Below, one piece after another: positions 1 through 9,240 of a stretch of DNA of 58,174 nt. The stretch is from the NCBI GenBank assembly GCA_026986785.1, contig JALSNW010000007.1:1-58174 (forward strand), in the 5' to 3' direction. This DNA is from Deltaproteobacteria bacterium (GTDB lineage Bacteria > Desulfobacterota > Dissulfuribacteria > Dissulfuribacterales > QOAL01). Made by a program: the position numbers and the translations under genes. The stretch's first letter is position 1. Every line of letters begins with the position of its first letter. The notes beneath the pieces were generated by a model. It did not search any database. It was not told the DNA's origin and saw nothing but the letters and a program-made list of their open reading frames with translations.

Positions 1-177
1 AGCGGCAGGGCCTTGATTGGTAAGCTGAATGTGGATGAAAATCCCATTACCGCCCAGAGGTTTCAGATACAGAGTATCCCAACCCTGCTGTTTTTTAAGA
101 ATGGTAGGATAGAGGATTCCATCATTGGGTTGGTGCCCGGGCAAGAAATAAGACAGAGGCTTGCTGCCCTCATGTAA
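1..177 (+). CDS. Thioredoxin, C-terminal part (5' end outside window)
   Basis: The first 58 codons in frame 1 end at TAA and match the C-terminal half of a thioredoxin: an NVDENP segment, then SIPTLLFFKNG with the conserved cis-proline loop, then a G-x-V-P-G-Q stretch and a final helix. The CGPC active site would lie upstream of the window and is not seen. Thioredoxins are small cytoplasmic dithiol reductants that serve peroxiredoxins, ribonucleotide reductase and others. The fold is clear from the conserved strand and proline. Which thioredoxin paralogue this is cannot be told from the fragment. Confidence 0.85.
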   Translation, partial: SGRALIGKLNVDENPITAQRFQIQSIPTLLFFKNGRIEDSIIGLVPGQEIRQRLAALM

Positions 178-237
178 AAGGCCCCATTGTCCCGGCAGGC
201 AATAAGTAGGCCCTTGGAATGTCGAGCTATGAGGATA

Positions 238-257
238 GTCCCAGTCCGAGCTGGGAC
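238..257 (+). terminator. Possible hairpin after the thioredoxin gene
   Basis: A perfect 7-bp inverted repeat (GTCCCAG, loop TCCGAG, CTGGGAC) lies 60 nt after the thioredoxin stop and before aroB. There is no T-run after it, so it is not a classical intrinsic terminator. It may be an RNA hairpin protecting a 3' end or chance. Confidence 0.25.
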
Positions 258-360
258 ATGTCAGGATGTCTCGCCTGTGGAATGCCTGCCCTGCGCTATA
301 TTTTCATATCCCATCCTTTTGTGATACATTAGCCAAAACGAGATTCGAAAAGGTTCAGAA

Positions 361-1497
361 ATGGGAAAAGAGATTAGTTTCGGAACTGGGGCCAAATGCA
401 AACCAGAAGATATCGTCCATGTATGGGAACGGGTCGAGGTCCCCTTGGCAGAGCGTTCCTATGAGATTCTTATAGGCCCAGGCCTATTGACAGAACTCCC
501 CGACAGGCTTCGAGAACTTGGCGTACCCAAGAGGCTTTTTATAGTTACCGATACAAATGTGGAAGATCTCATAGGCTATGATCTCCAGGCAATGTTGAAT
601 GACTCAGGTTTTCATGCGCACTTGTTGTCGTTTCCAGCAGGGGAAGAATCGAAAAACATGGATACCGTGGTGGATCTTGCCAGGAGGCTCGTCCAGCTTG
701 GAGCAGACAGAAGATCCATGCTCCTTGCCCTTGGAGGAGGGGTTAGTGGTGATATCGGGGGGTTTGTCGCATCTATCTTCATGAGAGGGATTTCCTTTAT
801 TCAGATCCCTACAACACTCCTGGCCCAGGTGGACAGCTCGGTCGGTGGAAAGACAGGGGTGGATCTACCAGAGGGGAAAAACCTATTGGGCACATTTGCC
901 CAGCCTGTGTCGGTGTTTGCAGATATTGGGGTCCTGACATCTTTGCCAGCATCAGAACTCAGAAACGGAATAGCTGAAATAGTAAAATATGGCATGATAA
1001 GGGACAGTTACCTTTTTGATTTTATCGAGAAGAAATGGTGGGATATCATAAATCTTGAACCTGAGACCACAAGTTTTATTATCAGGCGTTCCTGTGAAAT
1101 AAAGGCAGAGGTTGTCTCTAAAGACGAAAAAGAAGGTGGGCTCAGGCGGATATTGAACTTTGGCCATACCATAGGGCATGCAGTAGAGGCCGTGTCAGGT
1201 TACACCATCCCCCACGGAGAGGCCGTCTCTATAGGTATGGTGGCTGTATCGAAGATCTCTGTATCAAGGGGCCTTTTGACACCTGGACAATTATCGAGGC
1301 TCCAAGGGGTCCTGGAACAGTTCAAGCTACCCATAGAGATCCCAGATGGGATGGAGCCGGATTCCATCATACGCCATATGAAAAGGGACAAGAAGGTCCA
1401 GGATGGTAAGGTCCATTTCGTCCTCCCTGATGGCATTGGAAATACGGTGATCGTAAACGATGTTACCCAAAAGGAGCTGGAACTGGTATTTGGATAA
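361..1497 (+). CDS. aroB: 3-dehydroquinate synthase
   Basis: Cytoplasmic NAD- and divalent-metal-dependent enzyme converting DAHP to 3-dehydroquinate, step 2 of the shikimate pathway. The 378-residue protein has the glycine-rich GGGVSGDIGGF segment, PTTLLAQVDSSVGGKTGVD around residues 155-175, and RRILNFGHTIGHAVEA with metal-binding histidines. The length is slightly above the usual 350-360 because of an N-terminal extension of about 20 residues. The ATG at 361 has an AAAAGG-like ribosome site about 7 nt upstream, so I keep it, but a later start is possible. The preceding step, a DAHP synthase, is encoded separately at 34823-35836. Confidence 0.95.
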   Translation: MGKEISFGTGAKCKPEDIVHVWERVEVPLAERSYEILIGPGLLTELPDRLRELGVPKRLFIVTDTNVEDLIGYDLQAMLNDSGFHAHLLSFPAGEESKNMDTVVDLARRLVQLGADRRSMLLALGGGVSGDIGGFVASIFMRGISFIQIPTTLLAQVDSSVGGKTGVDLPEGKNLLGTFAQPVSVFADIGVLTSLPASELRNGIAEIVKYGMIRDSYLFDFIEKKWWDIINLEPETTSFIIRRSCEIKAEVVSKDEKEGGLRRILNFGHTIGHAVEAVSGYTIPHGEAVSIGMVAVSKISVSRGLLTPGQLSRLQGVLEQFKLPIEIPDGMEPDSIIRHMKRDKKVQDGKVHFVLPDGIGNTVIVNDVTQKELELVFG

Positions 1498-1509
1498 TGT
1501 CCCTTCGTG

Positions 1510-1550
1510 AAAAAACCCCTGTCTTTTCATGGACTGAAAAGTACAGGGGT
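1510..1550 (-). terminator. Rho-independent terminator of the chemotaxis operon
   Basis: A long inverted repeat (ACCCCTGT-CTTTTCA, 5-nt loop, TGAAAAG-T-ACAGGGGT, one bulged base) lies between aroB and the MCP gene. On the minus strand the stem is followed by a run of five to six T (the A-run at 1510-1515). This orientation fits termination of the minus-strand che operon. On the plus strand it may also block read-through from aroB. Confidence 0.75.
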
Positions 1551-1573
1551 TGTGGTCTCCTATCGAGATTGCC

Positions 1574-3895
1574 TTAGACCTCGACCAGCTTCTTGTCCTC
1601 GAGATTGTTCAGTATGGTCCTTACGAGATGAAGCATTTCCATGAACTTGGGCTGTATGGTATCCATGTAGAGGGCAAGTCTTTCCTGCCTCGATGCGCCC
1701 TTTTCTGTCATTTGTTTGAGTTCCTTTGCATATTCATGAAGTTCTACATGGAGTGAGATGAGCTTTTTCATGTCAGCACCAGTAACACTGATATCATCCT
1801 TATATCTTTCTATCCACTTTCCTATAAAGCACTGGTCTGGATCGTATTTTATCTCAGGGACCTTGTCCTCCATTATGGCAAGCCTGATGCTTTCGAGCCA
1901 GGCAAACTGTCCGAGCATGCTACCAGTAAGTTGGACCTTGGGTGTGGCATATCTTGAGACCTCATGAAGTACATCATATTCTACACTGTATAGGTCGGTC
2001 ACATCAGAGAGCTGATTGGAGAATGCCACAGTTATATTCTGCACGGTCTCTATGGTCCTTGCTATGTGGGAGAAGTCTTTGGCCTGTTCAGCAAGCGTGT
2101 GGGCCTGGGCCTCCAGGGTCTTCACCTTGTTGGCCCCTTGAGACACGCTCTCGTTTATCTCGGACACGGTTGCCGTCTGTTCTTCTGCTGCGCTGGCAAT
2201 GGTATTGGCAAAGTCATTTACCTCGGATACGCTTGTCGTGATCTCCTGGACCGATGTGACTGCCTCTGTAGTACCTTTTTGGATGACCTGTATCATCCTG
2301 GTTATCTCATCGGTTGCCTCTGAGGTCTGCTTGGCCAATTCCTTTACCTCGTTTGCAACGACGGCAAAACCCTTGCCTGCCTCGCCTGCCCTTGCTGCCT
2401 CTATGGTGGCATTGAGGGCCAAAAGGTTTGTCTGCTCTGCTATGGAGTTTATGACCTGGATTATACCCCCGATCTTTTCGGAGTTCTCTCCAAGCTCCTT
2501 TATGACCTTATTGGTATATTGGGCCTTTTCCTTGGCTTCATTGGTGGCCCTTGCAGTGTCCGCCACGTTATGGGCGATCTCATTGGTGGCATCTGCAAGC
2601 TCTTGGGTGGAATTTGCAACATTTTCCAGGGTGGCCGATGCCTCTGAAGAGGACTCTGCCACCTCTTTTGCTGCCTGGTCTATGTCTGTGGATCCGTCTT
2701 TGACTATCTCAGTGGCTGCTGTCAGCTCCCTTGTGGTGTCTTTGAGACCCAGAGACTGTTTCTTTAGGAGGTTGAGAAGATGTCCTGTGGTATATATGAC
2801 ATTGTTTGCCATCTTGCCTATGTTTCTGATCTCAAGGGCTCCGTGTGGTCTCACATACTTCGTGAGGTCTCCATGGGTTGTCTTTTCCAACACTGCCATT
2901 GTCTTTGCCAATGGTTCTTGGAGGGTCATCTTGAGTCCTATTATAGTAAAGACTATGGCGAGAAATCCTGCTACTACAGCTATGCCGCTTGAGGTCATCA
3001 TCTGTTTATGGACAAGCCCGTGAAGGGCACTGAGGTCTATATACTGGACACATACACCTGTAGGAGAGTTGTTGTAGTCCGGGATCTTGACAGCTGCTAT
3101 CAATAGATTCCCCAGGTTCTTTATTGCCTGACCATCTGTGATGGCCTTATCCAGAAAGGCCTCATCCACCTCCATCTTGTCCAGTGGATTTTTCGTGAGG
3201 ATCGCATACTTGCCCAGGTATTTCAGCTTGGAGCTTGCAGCAGTGGTCTTTACCCTTTGGAGGGCGAAAAGTTGTATCTTTCCATTGATGGAGCTCTCCA
3301 TCTCCTTGGCAACCGCGGACAAGCTGGTAGCGACCTCCACACTGGCCATTGGCGTTTTTTCTCCATCACGAAATATTGGAGCAATTCCCCTTATGGCAAG
3401 TCCAACCCTGCCTGCCTCAATACCTTTGACTGTCTTTCCGTTGGTCAGTACGTCCACCACAGTCTTTCTAAAGCTTGAGATGTCGTCTCCATTTTTATTT
3501 GGTTTCCACACCCTGAGAAAGGAGATGCCAGGTGGCAGATGAAAATGCACCTTTATCTTCACGTCCCTTCCCTTGTTTATGCTGTCGATGATGGGTTTTA
3601 CCGTGGCATAGAGAAGCTGTCTGTCCCTGTCTTCTATAGCCTTTTTCACCTTTTCCATGTTGGCGAAAAGGATGGCCAGCTCCATATTGGTGTCAGCTAG
3701 GATATCGGCCTTCTTTATCAGGGCGTCCTTGTTCTTTAAGGCGGATTCAATGATCTGTTTTTCTTCAGAGGAGGCTGAAGAATTGAGGATTATTATCTGT
3801 ATGCCTGTAAGGACGAAAACAATGATTGCTATGCCCATGAGTATGCGAAATACAAGCGTTGTGTTTTTATATCTATCTACCAATCCCTTTAACAT
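1574..3895 (-). CDS. Methyl-accepting chemotaxis protein with C-terminal CZB-like domain
   Basis: Inner-membrane chemoreceptor of 773 residues. Order: short cytoplasmic N-terminus, TM1 around residues 12-37, a periplasmic sensor of about 260 residues resembling a dCache-type domain ([16 protein letters not shown] motif), TM2 around 305-328, HAMP, then the signalling hairpin with [19 protein letters not shown], and a C-terminal CZB-like zinc-binding domain. In the CZB part the Cys of CFIGKW (C689) and the HVELH pair (H716, H720) are present, but the first His ligand position of the usual HxxW motif reads Q663-F-A-W666. I chose the ATG at 3895 because AAGGAGG lies 9 nt before it; an upstream ATG at 3943 has no good site. 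Last gene of the che operon, so probably its cognate receptor. Ligand unknown. Confidence 0.93.
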   Translation of the reverse strand: MLKGLVDRYKNTTLVFRILMGIAIIVFVLTGIQIIILNSSASSEEKQIIESALKNKDALIKKADILADTNMELAILFANMEKVKKAIEDRDRQLLYATVKPIIDSINKGRDVKIKVHFHLPPGISFLRVWKPNKNGDDISSFRKTVVDVLTNGKTVKGIEAGRVGLAIRGIAPIFRDGEKTPMASVEVATSLSAVAKEMESSINGKIQLFALQRVKTTAASSKLKYLGKYAILTKNPLDKMEVDEAFLDKAITDGQAIKNLGNLLIAAVKIPDYNNSPTGVCVQYIDLSALHGLVHKQMMTSSGIAVVAGFLAIVFTIIGLKMTLQEPLAKTMAVLEKTTHGDLTKYVRPHGALEIRNIGKMANNVIYTTGHLLNLLKKQSLGLKDTTRELTAATEIVKDGSTDIDQAAKEVAESSSEASATLENVANSTQELADATNEIAHNVADTARATNEAKEKAQYTNKVIKELGENSEKIGGIIQVINSIAEQTNLLALNATIEAARAGEAGKGFAVVANEVKELAKQTSEATDEITRMIQVIQKGTTEAVTSVQEITTSVSEVNDFANTIASAAEEQTATVSEINESVSQGANKVKTLEAQAHTLAEQAKDFSHIARTIETVQNITVAFSNQLSDVTDLYSVEYDVLHEVSRYATPKVQLTGSMLGQFAWLESIRLAIMEDKVPEIKYDPDQCFIGKWIERYKDDISVTGADMKKLISLHVELHEYAKELKQMTEKGASRQERLALYMDTIQPKFMEMLHLVRTILNNLEDKKLVEV

Positions 3896-4008
3896 CCTAA
3901 CTGACCTCCTTGAGTTCCTAAAGTCTTGAGTAAGAGCCGTCATTATCCATTTTATCGGCAGCTATTTTTCTTTTCTAAAGCCTGATCTCCTATATGGACG
4001 GATTAGAA

Positions 4009-5025
4009 TTATTTTTTTCTCTGCCTGTCTCCTTCCAAGGATCTCAGCTCAAAGCCTTTGGCTGGCCATAATGTCTTCAGGATATGTAGATAGGCCCTTG
4101 CAAGGGGAGGGCATGGTCCTGTTGGCCGTTTGATCTTCACAGAGAAGATATGATCTCCTCGGCGGCCTTCTTCGTCTATCCAACCACATCCAGGGACCTT
4201 GATGGTGTCTGATTGTAGGGAGCCGGCCCTCAGTTTTATGCAGCGGAGGCCTTCAAGGGTCTGGACATGAACCTTCCCTCCACCAAGGCTGCTCCAGCAG
4301 TCCACCTCTATAGTGGAGACAATGTCCTTGCCTTTGATCTTCCAACCAGGTGGCATCTCCACTTCTATGGTCAAAAAAAGGCAGGTTGGCCTGCCTGATT
4401 TCGGGTCCTTTGGTCCCAGGCCTGGATACTTTATGACCTGTCCATCCCTTACACCCCTTGGGACCGAAACAGTAATGTGCTGCTCTGTGAAGATCTTTCC
4501 GCGTCCTTTGCATATGTGGCAGGCCTTGAGGCTTGCCGAACCAGTGCCACTGCACCTGGAACATACGATTCTCAGATCTTCTCCAGCCCATGGTATGGAT
4601 ACGACCCCACGTCCAGAGCATTCTGGACAGTCCCGCCTGGATGCAGGTGATGGGATATTGCCCAGGCCTTTGCAATGTGGGCAGAAGTCTTCCTGCCCTG
4701 TAACCCTGAGGGTCAGCTCGGTTCCATGAAGTGCCTGGGAGAGTGAGATCTTACCAAAGATGAAAAGGCCATCCTGGCCTTTTTCTCTCCTTGCCCGCTC
4801 CTCATAAGATCTATCCCCAGATTGGGGGGCGGGTGAGTGTTTTTTGAGGAGAAAGGAATAGGCATCCTTTATGGCAAGAAACCTCTTGATGTTTGCCATG
4901 CTCTTGCCACAAACATCTGGATGGAACCTGCGGACAAGTCTTCTATAGGCCCTTTTAATCTCGGAGGGACCCGCATCCGGTGATATGTTTAGGAGGATAT
5001 ATGGGTCCTTTTCCTGGAAGTTCAT
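4009..5025 (-). CDS. DnaJ-family co-chaperone without G/F linker
   Basis: A 338-residue Hsp40. The J domain (about residues 5-65) carries HPD at 35-37 for stimulating DnaK ATPase. The usual Gly/Phe-rich linker is missing; a short charged linker leads to four CxxCxGxG zinc-binding repeats (CPHCKGLG, CPECSGRG, CSRCSGTG, CHICKGRG, about 115-176), then two C-terminal beta domains for substrate binding. It is shorter than housekeeping DnaJ (about 370-380). It lies between cheW and the MCP gene on the same strand, with gaps of 93 and 65-113 nt, so it is probably in the chemotaxis operon, which is unusual. It may be a second, specialised DnaJ; a grpE/dnaK neighbour is absent here. Confidence 0.88.
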   Translation of the reverse strand: MNFQEKDPYILLNISPDAGPSEIKRAYRRLVRRFHPDVCGKSMANIKRFLAIKDAYSFLLKKHSPAPQSGDRSYEERARREKGQDGLFIFGKISLSQALHGTELTLRVTGQEDFCPHCKGLGNIPSPASRRDCPECSGRGVVSIPWAGEDLRIVCSRCSGTGSASLKACHICKGRGKIFTEQHITVSVPRGVRDGQVIKYPGLGPKDPKSGRPTCLFLTIEVEMPPGWKIKGKDIVSTIEVDCWSSLGGGKVHVQTLEGLRCIKLRAGSLQSDTIKVPGCGWIDEEGRRGDHIFSVKIKRPTGPCPPLARAYLHILKTLWPAKGFELRSLEGDRQRKK

Positions 5026-5118
5026 GAGGCCTTTCTGGCTGACTCAGCAGATCAATTTTACCTAAGGAACAGGCTTCATGGCTCGGTATACATTACCGGG
5101 CACTCCCTTGTGCCCTTG

Positions 5119-5643
5119 TCAATTGGCCCCACTGGTGCCTGCACTTGCCTCTTCCAGGGCCTGACTGTTGAGGATGATCAAGAGCTGATCTTTGAGTTTA
5201 CAGACCTGGCTCACATATTTGGTGTCAATCCCCTGGATCATATCTGGAACCGACTCTATCTTCTCAACAGGAATGGACATCACATCTCCAATCTTTTCCA
5301 CCAGCAAGCTCACTGGCTCCTCCCGGTTTCCCATGATAACGTTGTTAAGTCGTACCTCACCATTTCCTTCCCACTGAGAAACAAGCCCGATCCTCTCTGC
5401 GAGATTGATGGCAGTGAGAATTTGTCCCCTCAGATTGATGACACCTGAGACATAACCAGGGGCCAAAGGGACGGGTGTTATGTCCAGGGCCTTGTTTATC
5501 TCTATGACCTCGTCTATTGGAAGTCCAAAAAAATGCCTGCCAAAATAGAAGGTTACGAACTGTCGCTGTTCATTCACCCTGAGATCTTTTACTTGTGCCT
5601 TTTCTGGCATGGATGGCAGATTTTTGTCTGCTGGTTTAGTCAT
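5119..5643 (-). CDS. cheW: Chemotaxis coupling protein CheW
   Basis: A 174-residue protein with one CheW/SH3-like domain (FVTFYFGRHFFGLPIDEVIEI, then SGVINLRGQILTAINLAERIGL, and VSLLVEKIGDVM). CheW bridges chemoreceptor tips and CheA in the cytoplasmic arrays. The start has AGGAG 8 nt upstream. It follows cheA by 23 nt. The tail after the domain ends in a short Ala/Gly-rich stretch. Function is clear from the fold and the operon. Confidence 0.95.
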   Translation of the reverse strand: MTKPADKNLPSMPEKAQVKDLRVNEQRQFVTFYFGRHFFGLPIDEVIEINKALDITPVPLAPGYVSGVINLRGQILTAINLAERIGLVSQWEGNGEVRLNNVIMGNREEPVSLLVEKIGDVMSIPVEKIESVPDMIQGIDTKYVSQVCKLKDQLLIILNSQALEEASAGTSGAN

Positions 5644-5666
5644 GGTATCTTCTCCTGTTGTTAGAA

Positions 5667-8360
5667 TTATGCTGCATCTTCCAGGGTACGTTTATTCAGC
5701 AAGGTGCTCACTGCCTGGAGTACCTGATCCCTGTCAAGTTTTGCCTGGTAGTCACTTATGCCTGCCTCTGCCCCTTTCTGTCTGTTTTCCTCTCCTGACA
5801 AAGAGGTCACAGCTATTATGGGGATGTCGTTATTCTGGCTCCTTATCTTTCTGGTGAGCTCCAGGCCATCCATGTGGGGCATCTCTATGTCTGTTATTAC
5901 GAGATCTACCGGTTCTGACTGAAAGATCTGCCATGCCTTGAGACCGTCTTCAGCCTCTATGACTTCATACCCAGCAGCAGTGAGGTATGAGGTGAGCATG
6001 TTTCTGTAGAAGGTTGAGTCCTCTGCAAGTAGAATCCTTGCAGGTTCTTCTGCATGAAGCTCCTCTGTGACGAAGAATTCCGGATCATGCATATTTATTA
6101 TCTGATACACATCGAGGAACAAGGTGGTTCTGTTCTTGATGATTGCCGAACCTATGATGCCCTCTTGTTTGAAAATGCCTTCCTCCACGTCAATGGCAAG
6201 ATCGAGACTGTCCTCGATCTGGGATACCAAGAAAGCTATGTCCTTGTTGTTCATATGAAAGACTATGAGGTGATATTCTTCCTGATCGGGGAGAGGGGAA
6301 ACGGAAAGATAATTCTCCAGGCGGATCACTGGCATGGAATGGCCCCTGTATTGGATGACCTCCTTGCCTCCTACATATTCAAGGTCAGAGGCCTTGATCT
6401 TGTCCAGTCTGTTGACCAGGGCCAAGGGCAGTGCGAAAAATTCCTGGGGATCCACTGAGCAAAGAAGCAGGAACTGGTGCTCGTCTTCCATGCCAGCCCC
6501 TGTTACACTGGATGCCTGTTTCATGGAATCTTCTCCCGAACTGGAGATGGCCGATGTTATTCCAACTATGTCCAGTATAAGGGCAACTCGACCATCGCCC
6601 ATAAGCGTTGTGCCGGCGAAGACCGGGATATTCTTGAGATGGCTTCCCAGGGGTTTGACAACGATCTCTTCCGAATCGCTGATGGCATCCACGACCAGTC
6701 CAAAGAGCCTGCCTCCTGCGTTCAACACGACTATATTGATGCCGGTGTCTTCTTCGCTCTGGTCGTCTTCTGGAATTGCCAGGGCCTTTCTCAGCCTGAT
6801 GAGCGGCAGGATTTCGCCTCTGAGGCGATAAAATTCGGAATTTCCGATAATCTGTACATCTGATCGTGCAGCCTGGGGATTTAGATGGACCAACTCGACC
6901 AGGTTTACCTGGGGTATGGCATAGCGTTGTCCAGCAGTCGTAACGATGAGCGCTGGTATTATTGCCAAGGTCAGGGGGATCTTTATCTTGACAGTGGTGC
7001 CTGTGCCAACTTCACTCTCCAACTCTACCGTGCCACCGAGTTTTTCTATGTTGGTCTTGACCACGTCCATTCCAACCCCTCTGCCCGATATGTTGGTCAC
7101 CTTTTCTGCAGTGGAAAAACCGGGTTGGAAGATGAGCATCAGGGCCTCCCGGTTACTAAGGGTCCGGGCCTGTTCATCGGTTATGATGCCCTTTTCCACA
7201 GCCTTTGTACGAAGTTTGTCTGGGTCTATTCCCGCACCGTCGTCCGTGATCTCTATGATGACCTGGCCACCTTCGTGATATGCCTTCATGGTCAGGCTGC
7301 CAACAGGGGGTTTTTCTTTCTGGACCCGGATATCTGGAGGCTCGATGCCATGATCTATGGAGTTTCTGACCATGTGGGTCAAGGGATCTTTTATGCTTTC
7401 GATAATGGATCGATCCAGTTCAGTCTCTGCCCCTACGATCTTTAGTTGAACCTTTTTTTCCGCTGTCTTTGCCAGGTCCCTGACGATTCTTGGAAACTTG
7501 TTGAAGACATTGCCTATCGGCTGCATTCTGGTCTTCATTATCTGTTCCTGCAGTTCAGTCACCACCAGGCTCATGCGCTGGTTTGCAGTGACAAAGTCAG
7601 GATCGTTCAACTTGCTTGCAAGCTGGGTCATTCTGTTCCTGGACAAGACCAGCTCTCCTGCCAGTGTCATCAACTGATCCAGAAGGTGTACATCTATCCT
7701 TACGTGGGTCTCGGTAAGATGGGCAGAGGGAGGCTGGGGCACCTTCTTCTTTTGTTTTGGAGCCGGCTTGTCGGCCTTTTTATTCTCTGGTGGCTTGGCA
7801 GGGGTGGTCTCCTGCTTTGTATGCTTGGCCTCTTCCTTGGCAGCATCTGGCTCCTGTTCAGCTTCTGGTTCACCTTCCTCCTTTTTTGCCTTTTCAGGCC
7901 CAGCCTCTTTCTTTTCTTCCGCTGTTTCTTGGTCAGAAGGCCCTTCAGATGCCTCAGAGATATTTTTTGCGATCTTTTCGGAGAAATTCCGCAGCTCCAC
8001 TATGAAATCCAGGTATTCAGTATCGACTGGTTCCTGCCCTGAACTCTCCAGTTCCGCGAGTATTGCCTTTATGTAATCGACAGATTGAAGGAGAATGGTG
8101 GTAATCTCCTCATTCACCTGTACTACTCCATCTCTCAATTTGGAGAGGATGTCTTCGGCAAAATGGGCTATCCCCTCCAGGGTTGTGAAACCAAAGAAAC
8201 CAGATGTACCCTTTATGGTGTGAATCGTCCTGAAGATACTCTTTATGAGCTCTTCATTGTCTGGCTCCTGTTCCAACTCTACAAACTGCTGATCCAGTAA
8301 TTCCAGGTTTTCCTTGGATTCTGCCAGAAAATCTTTCAAGATATCGTCTTCCATACCCAT
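5667..8360 (-). CDS. cheA: Chemotaxis histidine kinase CheA with second CheW-like domain and receiver
   Basis: An 897-residue hybrid kinase. Order: HPt domain with H47 in IHTIKGTSGFFG (1-105); a Lys/Glu/Pro-rich low-complexity linker (about 140-210) with no obvious P2 CheY-binding domain; P3 dimerisation helices; P4 ATPase with N box HMVRNSIDHG, DDGAGID and GRGVGMDVVK; P5 CheW-like domain; a second CheW-like domain (about 640-765); and a C-terminal receiver with phospho-acceptor Asp in LVITDIEMPHMDG. It phosphorylates CheY and CheB in response to receptors. The fused receiver may act as a phosphate sink or adaptation device, since no CheZ or CheC is in the window. The start ATG has AGGAGA 9 nt upstream. 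Confidence 0.95.
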   Translation of the reverse strand: MGMEDDILKDFLAESKENLELLDQQFVELEQEPDNEELIKSIFRTIHTIKGTSGFFGFTTLEGIAHFAEDILSKLRDGVVQVNEEITTILLQSVDYIKAILAELESSGQEPVDTEYLDFIVELRNFSEKIAKNISEASEGPSDQETAEEKKEAGPEKAKKEEGEPEAEQEPDAAKEEAKHTKQETTPAKPPENKKADKPAPKQKKKVPQPPSAHLTETHVRIDVHLLDQLMTLAGELVLSRNRMTQLASKLNDPDFVTANQRMSLVVTELQEQIMKTRMQPIGNVFNKFPRIVRDLAKTAEKKVQLKIVGAETELDRSIIESIKDPLTHMVRNSIDHGIEPPDIRVQKEKPPVGSLTMKAYHEGGQVIIEITDDGAGIDPDKLRTKAVEKGIITDEQARTLSNREALMLIFQPGFSTAEKVTNISGRGVGMDVVKTNIEKLGGTVELESEVGTGTTVKIKIPLTLAIIPALIVTTAGQRYAIPQVNLVELVHLNPQAARSDVQIIGNSEFYRLRGEILPLIRLRKALAIPEDDQSEEDTGINIVVLNAGGRLFGLVVDAISDSEEIVVKPLGSHLKNIPVFAGTTLMGDGRVALILDIVGITSAISSSGEDSMKQASSVTGAGMEDEHQFLLLCSVDPQEFFALPLALVNRLDKIKASDLEYVGGKEVIQYRGHSMPVIRLENYLSVSPLPDQEEYHLIVFHMNNKDIAFLVSQIEDSLDLAIDVEEGIFKQEGIIGSAIIKNRTTLFLDVYQIINMHDPEFFVTEELHAEEPARILLAEDSTFYRNMLTSYLTAAGYEVIEAEDGLKAWQIFQSEPVDLVITDIEMPHMDGLELTRKIRSQNNDIPIIAVTSLSGEENRQKGAEAGISDYQAKLDRDQVLQAVSTLLNKRTLEDAA

Positions 8361-8393
8361 ATCGTATTCTCCTTTTTTAGATCAAAAATTGCT

Positions 8394-9212
8394 TTATCCA
8401 GTCTTTTGCCAACATGTTGCCCTGCCAAAGGTCTTTCTCTTCATGTTTGGAGGAAGTCCCACGGGTGTCTCAGTGGCTCCAAGGAAGAGATATCCTCCTG
8501 GATTGAGGGCCTTGACCAGCTTTGCCAATATGTCTTTCTTGGTCTTTTGATCAAAATATATGAGGACATATCTACACATGATTACATCTATACTTGAGAT
8601 GCCTATGAAAGGTCCCATGAGATTTACCTTTTTGAACCTGATCATGTTTTTCAATCTTGCATCTACTATCCAAAAGGCCCCGTTTTGCTTGAAGTATTTG
8701 ATCAACAATTGGATGGGTAGACCCCTGTTCACTTCGACCTGGGTAAATCTGCCTTCTTTGCCTTTATTGATCGCCTGTTGGGAGATATCGGATGCAATAA
8801 TCTCAACCCGCCAGTTGTTGAGGGCCTGAAAGTGTTCCTTCAGGATCATGGCGATGCTGTATGGTTCTTGGCCTGTAGAACAGGCAGCACTCCAGAACTT
8901 GAGCCTCTTTACATCCTTTTTGACCTTTATGAGTTCTGGAATCACGTGATTTTTCAAGGCATCAAAGGGGTGTTGATCCCTGAAAAAATAGGTCTCATTG
9001 GTGGTCATCGCCTCAACAATCTGTTCCTTGAGTTTTGGGGTGGGCTGAAATTTTGTCTTTCTGTACAGTTCCTCAATATCTTTGAGCCCAAGGACCCTGG
9101 CCAGTTCATTCAGGCGACTCTCAAGGAGGTATTCCTTGCCTTTTTGGAGGGAGATACCACTTGTCTGTCTGACCATTTCCGAAAAGAACCGGAACTGTTC
9201 CGGATTAATCAT
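8394..9212 (-). CDS. cheR: Chemoreceptor glutamate methyltransferase CheR
   Basis: SAM-dependent enzyme that methylates glutamates of MCPs for adaptation. Residues 1-75 form the N-terminal helical domain; the catalytic domain has TTNETYFFRDQHPF, FWSAACSTGQEPYSIAM (SAM-binding loop) and VIMCRYVLIYFD. An upstream ATG at 9290 would give 26 extra residues and overlap cheB by 50 nt. The ATG at 9212 gives the usual N-terminus, 272 residues, and a 28-nt gap from cheB, with GAGG 11 nt upstream, so I prefer it. The start remains uncertain. Confidence 0.93.
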   Translation of the reverse strand: MINPEQFRFFSEMVRQTSGISLQKGKEYLLESRLNELARVLGLKDIEELYRKTKFQPTPKLKEQIVEAMTTNETYFFRDQHPFDALKNHVIPELIKVKKDVKRLKFWSAACSTGQEPYSIAMILKEHFQALNNWRVEIIASDISQQAINKGKEGRFTQVEVNRGLPIQLLIKYFKQNGAFWIVDARLKNMIRFKKVNLMGPFIGISSIDVIMCRYVLIYFDQKTKKDILAKLVKALNPGGYLFLGATETPVGLPPNMKRKTFGRATCWQKTG

Positions 9213-9240
9213 TGTCCCTGTTACCTCGCTGAAGATCTTT

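Noticed and set aside
266-475. A 69-codon plus-strand frame before and overlapping aroB
   Set aside because: It overlaps the start of aroB and resembles no protein.
2199-3023. A 274-codon plus-strand frame inside the MCP gene
   Set aside because: It is antisense to the MCP coding region, low in motif content and has no ribosome site.
7446-8042. A hydrophobic frame of 198 codons on the plus strand
   Set aside because: It is antisense to the Lys/Glu-rich CheA linker, which yields hydrophobic codons on the other strand.
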